12,316 nucleotides of DNA from Chloroflexota bacterium (lineage in GTDB: Bacteria > Chloroflexota > Limnocylindria > Limnocylindrales > CSP1-4). How positions within the stretch are numbered: position 1 is the first letter of the stretch; each line of letters starts with the position of its first letter. The notes beneath the pieces are model-generated. The model was not told where the DNA came from. It did no database searches and saw nothing but the letters and a program-made list of their open reading frames with translations. Below are positions 6,142 to 12,190 of the stretch, one piece after another. The stretch covers positions 1-12,316 of the forward strand of contig DAIERN010000021.1 in NCBI GenBank assembly GCA_027346765.1, in the 5' to 3' direction. The position numbers were made by a program, and so were the translations under genes.

Positions 6142-6179
6142 TAGCCCGACAGGGCTATTCGCGGTTGACGACCGAATAG
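6142..6179. terminator. Hairpin-forming region between genes, weak terminator or attenuator candidate
   Basis: TAGCCC-GACA-GGGCTA (6142-6157) is a perfect 6-bp stem with a 4-nt loop, 32 nt after the preceding stop. It overlaps a second, mutually exclusive stem pairing CTATTCG..GGT (6155-6165) with ACCGAATAG (6171-6179), with a 2-nt bulge. There is no T tract, so rho-independent termination is uncertain. Confidence 0.3.
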
Positions 6180-6208
6180 GTGCTTGCGGTGCGGTTAAAC
6201 GGTGTCCT

Positions 6209-7240
6209 GTGGCCATGCGAGGGAGGCTCCTGGCCGCTTGTGTGGTCGCGCTTGCGTCGGTCATGGTTTGGGCCGCCGCAGGTCCGCTCGCGTTGCCCGC
6301 GCCGATCGTGGTGGCGTACAGCGTGGCCGGTGGCGACGGCCCATCAGCCAGCGCGCCAAAGCCACCGCAGCAGACCTTCGCCGCCGCTGCCCGCAGCGAC
6401 GGCTGGCTCGCCGACTACCCGAGCACCCGCTTTGACTGGCGCGCGTTCCTGGTTCCGCAAGCCACCGCCGTACCGCTCGAGCCGAGCCTCGCACCGACCG
6501 ACCAGCCTGCCGCGACCGACGCCCCGTCCAACTCGGCGCCAACGGCCACGCCGCGGCCCGATCCGACCGCGACCCCGCAGCCAACGCGAACATCTGATCC
6601 GACGGCGGCGCCAACGCGGACGCCGACGCCCGCACCCACGCGCACACCTGAGCCGACGCCGCGTCCGACCGAAACCCCTCAGCCCACGCCCAAGCCGACA
6701 GCGCGCCCGACCGACGCACCAACGCCAACACCTTCGCCGACACGTACCCCCACGCCGACGCCCAAGCCCACCGCGACGCCCAGCCCCGATCCCACGCCGA
6801 AGCCGACCGAACCGCCGGCGACGTATAGCGGCAAGTCGCATTTCTGGTACCCGGCCGTGAACATCGACGCCGGCTGGGATTGGTACGGCTGCGACTACGG
6901 CGGGCCCGCGACCCTGCCGATGGGCGTCTTTCGCTGGGGCTGCGGCCCGGCCTCGAACATCTACCTGCTGAGCCACGTCGCGAGCACGTTCAAGAAGATT
7001 CGCCAGGCGTTCCATGACGGAACGCTCAAGGTGGGCCAGAACGTGTGGTATAGCAACGCCCAGGGCGACGTGACGAAGTGGGAAGTCAAGTGGATCCGGC
7101 GAGTGACGGCCGAGTACCTCAACGCGACCGCCGGCGAGTGGGCACTGAACGACTCACCGACGCCGGTCATGACCCTCCAGACCTGCGACGGCGCCCACAG
7201 CCAGCTGCGCATCATCGTCCGGCTCGTCCCCGCCGGCTGA
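6209..7240 (+). CDS. Sortase-like exported protein on a Pro/Thr-rich stalk
   Basis: 343 residues. [20 protein letters not shown] is a signal peptide or membrane anchor. Residues about 95-205 are a Pro/Thr-rich stalk, disordered and wall-spanning in type. The C-terminal domain (208-343) carries sortase marks: H256 in YLLSHV, C326 in TLQTC and R334 in QLRIIVR, in the order and spacing of the His-Cys-Arg triad; [21 protein letters not shown] is the usual beta-strand core. Sortases are membrane-bound transpeptidases that cleave a C-terminal sorting signal and attach the protein to the wall or to a pilin. No LPxTG-type substrate is encoded nearby, so this is an orphan; many chloroflexotal relatives are likewise without partners. 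The class cannot be assigned. The start is GTG 6209 or ATG 6215, two codons apart; no Shine-Dalgarno is visible. Confidence 0.85.
   Translation: MAMRGRLLAACVVALASVMVWAAAGPLALPAPIVVAYSVAGGDGPSASAPKPPQQTFAAAARSDGWLADYPSTRFDWRAFLVPQATAVPLEPSLAPTDQPAATDAPSNSAPTATPRPDPTATPQPTRTSDPTAAPTRTPTPAPTRTPEPTPRPTETPQPTPKPTARPTDAPTPTPSPTRTPTPTPKPTATPSPDPTPKPTEPPATYSGKSHFWYPAVNIDAGWDWYGCDYGGPATLPMGVFRWGCGPASNIYLLSHVASTFKKIRQAFHDGTLKVGQNVWYSNAQGDVTKWEVKWIRRVTAEYLNATAGEWALNDSPTPVMTLQTCDGAHSQLRIIVRLVPAG
6530..6815 (+). repeat. Pro/Thr-coding degenerate microrepeat
   Basis: A run of imperfect units coding (Thr-Pro-x-Pro) and (Pro-Thr-x), with codons ACG/CCG/CCC mixed rather than copied exactly, so protein-level selection is more likely than recent slippage. 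It produces long spurious Arg-rich and Gly/Val-rich frames in the other frames and on the opposite strand, none of which is coding. Confidence 0.7.
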
Positions 7241-7265
7241 CCGCCCACTCGTCGTTCCTGCGCGC

Positions 7266-7271
7266 TATGGT
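7266..7271 (+). promoter_or_regulatory. -10 box TATGGT for leaderless GTG 7278
   Basis: TATGGT, identical to the -10 of the ArsR operon, lies 6 nt before GTG 7278. The short intergenic gap (7241-7277) leaves room for a separate promoter whose -35 would fall in the end of the sortase gene. Confidence 0.5.
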
Positions 7272-7277
7272 CGCGCG

Positions 7278-7826
7278 GTGGAGAAGCCACGCCTGGTCGC
7301 GAGTGACGAATTGACTGCCGCCGAGGTGGCGCGGCTGCGCGAATTGATGCGCGACGCATTTGCGGGCGACGAGCACGGTGGCTTCACCCAAGAGGACTGG
7401 CAGCACGCCCTGGGCGGGACGCACTTCCTCCTCGAGTCGGACACAGAGATCCTTTGCCACGCGGCCGTGGTGACGCGCGAGCTGCACGTCGACGGCGTTG
7501 CCCTGGTGACCGCGTACGTGGAAGCGGTCGCGACCGACCCCAGCGTGCAGGGCCAGGGCTTGGGCACGCAGGTGATGCGGGCAGTCGGTGACTTCATCGA
7601 CGCCGGTGATTGGCAGCTCGCGGCGCTGGGCACCGGCAGCCAGGGGTTCTACGAGCGGTTGGGCTGGCGGATCTGGCGCGGCCCGTCGTTCGTGCGGACG
7701 GAGTCGGGCGATGTCGCGACGCCTGACGAGGACGGCTACATCATGGTCCGCCTGACGCCGCGCTCCCCCGCGGTCCGCTGGAACGCGCCGATCAGCTGTG
7801 AGTGGCGCCCCGGGGACGTTTGGTAG
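7278..7826 (+). CDS. Aminoglycoside 2'-N-acetyltransferase AAC(2')-I-like (GNAT)
   Basis: 182 residues, the usual AAC(2')-I length. Family landmarks in order: AFAGDEHGGFTQEDWQHALGG (27-47), ILCHAAVVTRELHVDG (58-73), YVEAVATDPSVQGQGLGTQVM (80-100) with the acetyl-CoA loop QGQGLG at 91-96, LGTGSQGFYERLGW (117-130), TPDEDG (148-153), and the characteristic ending CEWRPGDVW (174-182). The acidic positions E82 and D152 and the C-terminal Trp correspond to residues that contact the drug in mycobacterial AAC(2')-Ic. The predicted reaction transfers acetyl from CoA to the 2'-amine of aminoglycosides such as gentamicin, tobramycin or kanamycin B. In environmental hosts such chromosomal enzymes may have a native role other than resistance. 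It has its own leaderless promoter. Its last 35 nt overlap the PaiB-like gene end to end. Confidence 0.88.
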   Translation: MEKPRLVASDELTAAEVARLRELMRDAFAGDEHGGFTQEDWQHALGGTHFLLESDTEILCHAAVVTRELHVDGVALVTAYVEAVATDPSVQGQGLGTQVMRAVGDFIDAGDWQLAALGTGSQGFYERLGWRIWRGPSFVRTESGDVATPDEDGYIMVRLTPRSPAVRWNAPISCEWRPGDVW

Positions 7827-8454
7827 CGCGCTCCATGTCGCGCGCCACGGCGCGCTCGCGCGGCTCGCCCGCGTTCAGACCGGCGAGCGTCCCATCGTAG
7901 TCGGCGGCTGAACGGTTCTGCGTCAGCTTCTGCTTGGCGTCGATGCGCTCGATCGTCAGCTCGATCCCGACTATCGCCTTTGCCTGCGCGTCGATGTAGT
8001 CGGCCGGGGCGTCGTCGACGAACCATGGTTCCGGGCGCTGCCCCTCGTGCTGGGCGACGAGCGCGCGGACGTTGGCGAGGAGCCAGTCGTGCTCGTGATG
8101 GACGGTGACCGTGCCGTGGACGACGACCATCGAGTAGTTCCAGGTGGGCACGACCTTGCCGGTGCGCCGCTTCTCCTCGTACCAAGAAGGCGAGATGTAG
8201 GCGTCGGGGCCGTGGAGGATGACGATCGCGTTCGCCTGCTCCTCGAGTGCGCGCCAGTGTGGGTTGGCGCGCGCGACGTGGCCGCGCAGCGTGCCCCACT
8301 GGCCCAGCGCCGGGTCGACGATCAGCGGCAGCATCGTGGTGAGGTAGCCGTTGTCGGACAGCGACACGAGCGTGCCGGCCTGCGTCTGGGCAAGCTCAAC
8401 CAGCAGCGCCATTGGGTCATCGACCGTGAACTTGCCGTGCGCCGGTTGGTACAT
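7792..8454 (-). CDS. PaiB-like FMN-binding negative transcriptional regulator
   Basis: 220 residues matching the PaiB family, which has the split-barrel flavin fold of pyridoxamine-phosphate oxidases. Seen are MYQPAHGKFTVDD at the start, TLRGHVARANPHWRAL (55-70), HGPDAYISPSWYEEKRRTGK (81-100), VVPTWNY (101-107), PWFVDDAPADYI (143-154) and KQKLTQNR (174-181). In Bacillus the paiAB pair represses sporulation and protease genes; a flavin or haem role rather than direct DNA binding is argued for relatives. The C-terminal tail after 190 is Arg-rich and unusual, and its last 12 codons are encoded on DNA that also codes the end of the acetyltransferase. The gene follows the upstream hydrolase by 11 nt and may be co-transcribed with it, although GATAAT sits just before its start. 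Confidence 0.9.
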   Translation of the reverse strand: MYQPAHGKFTVDDPMALLVELAQTQAGTLVSLSDNGYLTTMLPLIVDPALGQWGTLRGHVARANPHWRALEEQANAIVILHGPDAYISPSWYEEKRRTGKVVPTWNYSMVVVHGTVTVHHEHDWLLANVRALVAQHEGQRPEPWFVDDAPADYIDAQAKAIVGIELTIERIDAKQKLTQNRSAADYDGTLAGLNAGEPRERAVARDMERATKRPRGATHS

Positions 8455-8464
8455 CGCGCCTGTG

Positions 8465-8470
8465 ATTATC
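8465..8470 (-). promoter_or_regulatory. -10-like GATAAT before the PaiB-like gene
   Basis: GATAAT in minus sense, 10 nt before ATG 8454 and overlapping the end of the hydrolase gene. It could give a near-leaderless transcript for the PaiB-like gene in addition to read-through from upstream. Confidence 0.4.
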
Positions 8471-9281
8471 GCGAGCCGGGGCCGCGTGCCTGATCAAGGC
8501 GGTCGAGGAACTCGATCACGAGGCTGGCCAGCAGGTCCGGGTGGTCGGCCGGGATGGTGTGGGTCACGTCCAGCACGCGTTGGTCAAGCGCGTTGCCCAG
8601 TTGCGCCTTGATTGCGGCTGCCGTCTGTGCCGACACGTACCTGCCCTTCTCGCGGCTCGCTTCAAGGAGCAGGGTGGGGCCACGCCAGCGTGTCGCCGCG
8701 ACTGGCTCGTGCATCTGCGCCCAGCCGGCGATGACCGCCTGTTCGCGCACCAGCGGCGCCAGCCGGCCCTCCGCTGTGCGCTCGATCGCGTTGGCGAACT
8801 CGAGCGCCGCTGCCCACCATGCCCCCGGCTCACGCTGCGACAGCAGATCGTCGAGCGCCCTTCGCTCGTCTGCCCACGAGACGCGCGTCCCGCTGAGCGC
8901 CATGCCCTCCTCTCGCGTCGCGGCCGACACGCCAATTGCCGGGTCAACCAGCACCAGGCCGCGCAGCGCGTCGGGCATGGCGCGCGCCAGCTCCCACGCG
9001 ATGAGGCCGCCATACGAGTGGCCCAGCACGACCGTCGCCGGGCCGAGCTCGATCAGGATGGGCGCAAGATCCGCCACGTGCTGCGCGATCGTCCATGGGC
9101 CGCTCCCCGGGGAATGGCCGTGGCCGCGCAGGTCGGGCGCGACCACGTGGACGTCATCGAGCCGCGTGGCAAGGGCCACGAAGCGCAGGCCGTGTGCCTC
9201 GATGCCGTGCAAGGACAGCAGTGGCCGGCCGCGGCCAAACTGCGACACGAAGAGCGGCGAAACAGGAGCGGGGGCGTTCAC
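8466..9281 (-). CDS. Alpha/beta hydrolase
   Basis: 271 residues from GTG 9281. Landmarks: LLSLHGIEAHGLRF (21-34) with the HG oxyanion motif, VHVVAPDLRGHGHSPGSG (44-61), GHSYGG (87-92) with nucleophile S89, VDPAIGVS, and the histidine region THTIPADHPDLL near the C-terminus. It is a cytoplasmic hydrolase of the epoxide hydrolase/haloalkane dehalogenase/esterase superfamily and the substrate is unknown. The start is taken at GTG 9281 because GACAAT lies 6 nt upstream and because the longer frame (to 9710) is antisense to the Pro/Thr linker of the divergent lipoprotein, giving a spurious Ala/Val-rich run. It is followed 11 nt later by the PaiB-like gene. Confidence 0.88.
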   Translation of the reverse strand: MNAPAPVSPLFVSQFGRGRPLLSLHGIEAHGLRFVALATRLDDVHVVAPDLRGHGHSPGSGPWTIAQHVADLAPILIELGPATVVLGHSYGGLIAWELARAMPDALRGLVLVDPAIGVSAATREEGMALSGTRVSWADERRALDDLLSQREPGAWWAAALEFANAIERTAEGRLAPLVREQAVIAGWAQMHEPVAATRWRGPTLLLEASREKGRYVSAQTAAAIKAQLGNALDQRVLDVTHTIPADHPDLLASLVIEFLDRLDQARGPGSR

Positions 9282-9287
9282 CGCCGA

Positions 9288-9293
9288 ATTGTC
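9288..9293 (-). promoter_or_regulatory. -10-like GACAAT for leaderless GTG 9281
   Basis: GACAAT in minus sense, 6 nt before GTG 9281, in the 70-bp divergent region shared with the lipoprotein gene. Confidence 0.4.
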
Positions 9294-9329
9294 GTCGCTA
9301 GACTGCCGCGCAGCGACCCGGAATGGCTG

Positions 9330-9346
9330 TAGCTTCCTAGAGGGGA
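9330..9346 (+). promoter_or_regulatory. -10 box TAGCTT and Shine-Dalgarno for the lipoprotein gene
   Basis: TAGCTT (9330-9335) is followed by AGAGGGGA (9339-9346), 5 nt before ATG 9352, which favours ATG 9352 over the adjacent GTG 9349. A second possible -10, TAGACT, lies at 9299-9304. This promoter differs from the leaderless ones in having room for a purine-rich leader. Confidence 0.4.
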
Positions 9347-9351
9347 TCGTG

Positions 9352-10620
9352 ATGGCTGATCGGCGATTTGTGTCTGCGCTGGTGGTAATCCTCTGCTTGG
9401 GTGGCTGCTCGGGCGGTCCCAGCGTGACACCAGCGAGTTCGGCGCGGCCGACTGCCACGCCCGTTACCAGCGCTCCACCGACCGCCCAATCGACGACTCC
9501 GACGGCGACACCGACGGCCACCGCGACGGCTATTGCGACGGCCACTGCGGCTCCGTCCGCGACGGCCTTACCCAGCCCAGATGCCGCCGCAATTGGCGCT
9601 TGGGCCACCGACATCTGTGATCTCAACAAGGTTTTTCTCGACGGCAACACCCAGATCACTGACGACATCCCGGAGCCAACCGGTGACAACCGCACCCTGG
9701 AGAACGTCAAATCGACCTACGCGCAGCGTGAACCACGCGTCGAGCAGGTGTTCCAGGACGCAATCGACCGTACCAACGCTGTCACCCCGTACCCGGGCGG
9801 CGAGGATTTCCGACTCGCATTGATAAACGAGTTCAAGGTCCAGCTCGACTCGATGCCGGCCTTCTTCCAGGCGATAGCCGCGGCTGCGACGCTCGAAGAA
9901 GCGGACACAGCGTTGAACAGCCGAGCGCCCATCGCAACAGAAGGCCTGGTGGGCAGCGCGCGTGCGGTAGCCGCCATCGACCTGGCTTTCGCTGATGCCA
10001 TCGCCGCGGTTCCGGGCGGCTGCCGATTCTTCGAGCTGGATGCGCGCGCGCGACCACACGGAGTCGAGCTGCCGGCCTTCACGCAGGTCGCGTTTCAGGA
10101 CAGCTTCGACGACGACAGCAACTTCTCGACGGGTCCGTTCAGCGGCGGGACGCGTGACATCGCCAACGGCGCGCTGACCGTCACGTTCAGCGACGCCAGC
10201 TTCATTGACGTCGCCAAGCCGAGGAAGTACCACGACGCCCGCTTCGAGACCACATTGCATATCAACGGCTTCGCCCTTGGCGGGCTGGCCTGTCGCGACA
10301 CCGGCAGCAAGCGCTATTCCGTGCTCGTCAACCCCATCGGCCTGATCCTCATCTACGGCAGCGACGGCGTCGTGGTCGGTCGGCGCGCCGCGCCCGAAGG
10401 TTTCGTCGCGACTGACGGCATCAACCTCGCAGTCGAGTGCGTCGCCGGCAACCTCGATCCGTTCACGATTGCTGTTTACGTCGACGACGAGCTCGTTGCT
10501 GAGGTCCAGATTGCCGACGCCCATGCGAGCGAGGGGCTGGGCGGGATGTTTGCGCAGGCGTTCGGTGCGGGCGCGAGCGTCACCTTCGATGACTTCACGG
10601 TGCTCCTCCCGGCAGGCTGA
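9352..10620 (+). CDS. Lipoprotein with Pro/Thr linker and LamG/ConA-like C-terminal domain
   Basis: 422 residues. The signal peptide MADRRFVSALVVILCLGGC ends in lipobox LGGC, giving lipidated C19 and anchoring on the outer face of the membrane. Residues 22-75 are an Ala/Thr/Pro linker. Residues about 78-226 look all-helical (DICDLNKVFLDGN, RVEQVFQDAIDRTN, FRLALINEFKVQLDSMPAFFQAIAAA); C89 and C224 might pair. Residues about 242-420 form a beta-rich domain beginning FQDSFDDDSNFSTG and ending VTFDDFTVLLP, the pattern of LamG/concanavalin-like carbohydrate-binding or 3-keto-disaccharide-hydrolase-like folds. I recognise no enzyme motif. A role in binding an extracellular ligand is inference. It is divergent from the hydrolase and convergent with the S33 peptidase gene. 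Confidence 0.82.
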   Translation: MADRRFVSALVVILCLGGCSGGPSVTPASSARPTATPVTSAPPTAQSTTPTATPTATATAIATATAAPSATALPSPDAAAIGAWATDICDLNKVFLDGNTQITDDIPEPTGDNRTLENVKSTYAQREPRVEQVFQDAIDRTNAVTPYPGGEDFRLALINEFKVQLDSMPAFFQAIAAAATLEEADTALNSRAPIATEGLVGSARAVAAIDLAFADAIAAVPGGCRFFELDARARPHGVELPAFTQVAFQDSFDDDSNFSTGPFSGGTRDIANGALTVTFSDASFIDVAKPRKYHDARFETTLHINGFALGGLACRDTGSKRYSVLVNPIGLILIYGSDGVVVGRRAAPEGFVATDGINLAVECVAGNLDPFTIAVYVDDELVAEVQIADAHASEGLGGMFAQAFGAGASVTFDDFTVLLPAG

Positions 10621-10719
10621 GCGTTAGCCCCAAGGGCGTGCGCGACACGCCGGTCACGGCGACGCGCTTGTGGGACAGAAGCTCGGTGGCGACCTGCGCG
10701 ACAGCGGTCGTTGGGCGTG

Positions 10720-10733
10720 CTGCCCGCGGGCAG
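10720..10733. other. Perfect 14-bp GC palindrome in a convergent intergenic gap
   Basis: CTGCCCGCGGGCAG lies 22 bp before the stop of the S33 gene, in the gap between two convergent genes (10621-10755). It could act as a bidirectional stem or be a chance high-GC dyad. There is no T tract on either side. Confidence 0.3.
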
Positions 10734-10755
10734 TACCGAACGGCCTGTTAGTGGG

Positions 10756-11988
10756 CTAGCGGAGCAGGTCGAACAGCGTGCTGAAGACGCGCTCGCCATC
10801 GGCGCGCAGGCCGTTGTGCTCGAACTCCGCCGTCTCCCACGCCCTGAGCCCGCGGATGGTGGCGGCCGTCTCGATCGCGAAGTCGCGATCGACGTACAGA
10901 TCGTTGGTGTAGATCGAGGCGGCCACCGGCACGTCGTTCTGGCGCAGGACGGCCGCGTCATACAGCCGCGGCCACTCGTATTCGGCGAGTATCTGGGCCG
11001 CCGCGGCATGGGCGCGCAGGCCGCCGTAGTCCTGCCACATCTCGGGGTAGATGTGCTCGCCGGCGAAGTAGCCCTCCGCCTCGACTTCGGCGGGTTTCGT
11101 CCGCGCGGCGCTCCACCGCGTCGCGACGCCGTCAGCGTACGAGGATTCATGCAGCGTGGCGTAGAGCGGGTTGCGCTGGAAGTGACTCGCGCCGGCCTCG
11201 GCGTCCCACATGAACGCGGCCGAGCCAAACGGCAGCTCGAGCAGGTTATGCATCAGCTCCCAGCCGTCACTCCGGCCCAGCCACATGCCGTTCATGCGGA
11301 AGCGATCAGGCGTGAGCCGGTCGCCGCCGGGCAGCCGGATTTCCTCGTCGGCCAGGCGCTTGAAGATGTCCCGGGCGCGCTGCCTGTCGTCGGGGTAGCG
11401 CTCGAAGTAGCCCTTGCTCTTGGCGATCGCGCGCTGCCAGGTGCGCGCGTACACCTCGTCCGCTGTGCGGCCAATGGGCGACAGCCCACCGGTTATGTAC
11501 GCCTCGCGCAAGCCGTGCGGAGCAATCGAGAGATAAGTCATCGAGCTGAAGCCACCGAACGACTGGCCCAGCACGCTCCATGGCTCGTTGCCGTTCAGCT
11601 CCTGGCGGATAAGCTCGGCGTCGTGCACGATTGAATCGGCGCGGAAGCGGGTCAGGTAGGCCGCCTGTTCCTGCGGTATGACGCCGGGGATCTGCGCACC
11701 CACCGGCGTCGAGCGGCCCACGCCGCGCTGATCGAGGAGCAGCACGCGGTAATCGCGCAGCGCACGCTTCATCCAGCCGGTTGGTGGCGCCGTGGGCCGC
11801 GTGGCCTCCATGCCCGGGCCACCCTGCAGGAACAGCAGGTAGGGACTGGCCTCGCCGCCGTCGCCTGAAACCTCGCGCGTGAACACGCTGATTCGCGGCC
11901 CGTCCGGTGCCGTGTGGTCGAGCGGGACGCTGTGCTCCCGTTCGGTCAGGGTCGCGCCGGGGACGTGATAGGTGACGGCATCTGGCAT
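10756..11988 (-). CDS. Prolyl aminopeptidase-like S33 alpha/beta hydrolase
   Basis: 410 residues, close in length to the larger Aeromonas-type proline iminopeptidases. Landmarks: HSVPLDHTAPDGPRISVFTRE (19-39), LLFLQGGPG (51-59) for the oxyanion hole, VLLLDQRGVGRSTP (82-95), GQSFGGF (141-147) with nucleophile S143, D363 in IYTNDLYVD, and H391 in EFEHNGLR. Established activity of the family is removal of N-terminal proline from peptides, helping peptide recycling or uptake. There is no signal peptide, so it is cytoplasmic. The start is ATG 11988, since TAGTCT lies 7 nt upstream, giving a leaderless message. It is convergent with the lipoprotein gene and divergent from the frames at 12021. Confidence 0.92.
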   Translation of the reverse strand: MPDAVTYHVPGATLTEREHSVPLDHTAPDGPRISVFTREVSGDGGEASPYLLFLQGGPGMEATRPTAPPTGWMKRALRDYRVLLLDQRGVGRSTPVGAQIPGVIPQEQAAYLTRFRADSIVHDAELIRQELNGNEPWSVLGQSFGGFSSMTYLSIAPHGLREAYITGGLSPIGRTADEVYARTWQRAIAKSKGYFERYPDDRQRARDIFKRLADEEIRLPGGDRLTPDRFRMNGMWLGRSDGWELMHNLLELPFGSAAFMWDAEAGASHFQRNPLYATLHESSYADGVATRWSAARTKPAEVEAEGYFAGEHIYPEMWQDYGGLRAHAAAAQILAEYEWPRLYDAAVLRQNDVPVAASIYTNDLYVDRDFAIETAATIRGLRAWETAEFEHNGLRADGERVFSTLFDLLR

Positions 11989-11995
11989 GGGCCGA

Positions 11996-12001
11996 AGACT
12001 A
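11996..12001 (-). promoter_or_regulatory. -10 box TAGTCT for leaderless ATG 11988
   Basis: TAGTCT in minus sense, 7 nt before ATG 11988. It is only 6 bp from the plus-strand TAGCAT at 12008-12013, so the two divergent promoters would overlap and could exclude each other. Confidence 0.5.
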
Positions 12002-12007
12002 GCCCGG

Positions 12008-12013
12008 TAGCAT
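12008..12013 (+). promoter_or_regulatory. -10-like TAGCAT before GTG 12021
   Basis: TAGCAT lies 7 nt before GTG 12021, matching the leaderless spacing used elsewhere in the window. Confidence 0.35.
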
Positions 12014-12020
12014 CGCCGCC

Positions 12021-12140
12021 GTGGAGGGTGAGGGGCTGGGGCTGCGCGCGACGTTGATCACCGCCGCGCCACTGGCGTTGGCAATCGGCGTGAAGACTTC
12101 GACCGCCTCCGGACAGGTCGATTGCGTCAGCTGCCGCTGA
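12021..12140 (+). CDS. Doubtful 39-residue protein with a leaderless-type start
   Basis: The GTG 12021 frame reads MEGEGLGLRATLITAAPLAL, then AIGVKTSTASGQVDCVSCR, and stops at TGA 12138-12140. The TAGCAT box before it is its main support. It has a mildly hydrophobic middle and two C-terminal cysteines, and no recognised family. The same DNA is open in plus frame 2 (12032 onward, running into the DUF1801 frame) and on the minus strand (stop to stop, about 12175-12001), so real coding may lie in another frame, or this is a decayed gene. Low confidence. Confidence 0.22.
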   Translation: MEGEGLGLRATLITAAPLALAIGVKTSTASGQVDCVSCR

Positions 12141-12176
12141 TGTTCAATCGCTTTGAGCCGGTCAGCCGGCAGCGCC

Positions 12177-12182
12177 TAACCT
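12177..12182 (+). promoter_or_regulatory. -10-like TAACCT before GTG 12191
   Basis: TAACCT lies 8 nt before GTG 12191 and supports that codon over the in-frame ATG 12140 as the start of the DUF1801 gene. Confidence 0.4.
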
Positions 12183-12190
12183 TCGCCGCA

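Noticed and set aside
6180..6864. Arg/Pro-rich and Gly/Val-rich frames (226, 223 and 61 residues) over the sortase stalk
   Set aside because: They are frame-shifted or antisense readings of the Pro/Thr codon repeat and have no independent start signals.
8554..9351. 688-residue version of the lipoprotein
   Set aside because: The lipobox signal peptide begins at ATG 9352; the upstream part is antisense to the hydrolase gene and Arg/Ser-rich.
9282..9710. 414-residue version of the minus-strand hydrolase with an Ala/Val-rich N-terminus resembling membrane segments
   Set aside because: The extension is the antisense image of the lipoprotein's Pro/Thr/Ala linker and overlaps its signal peptide; hydrolase homology begins just after GTG 9281.
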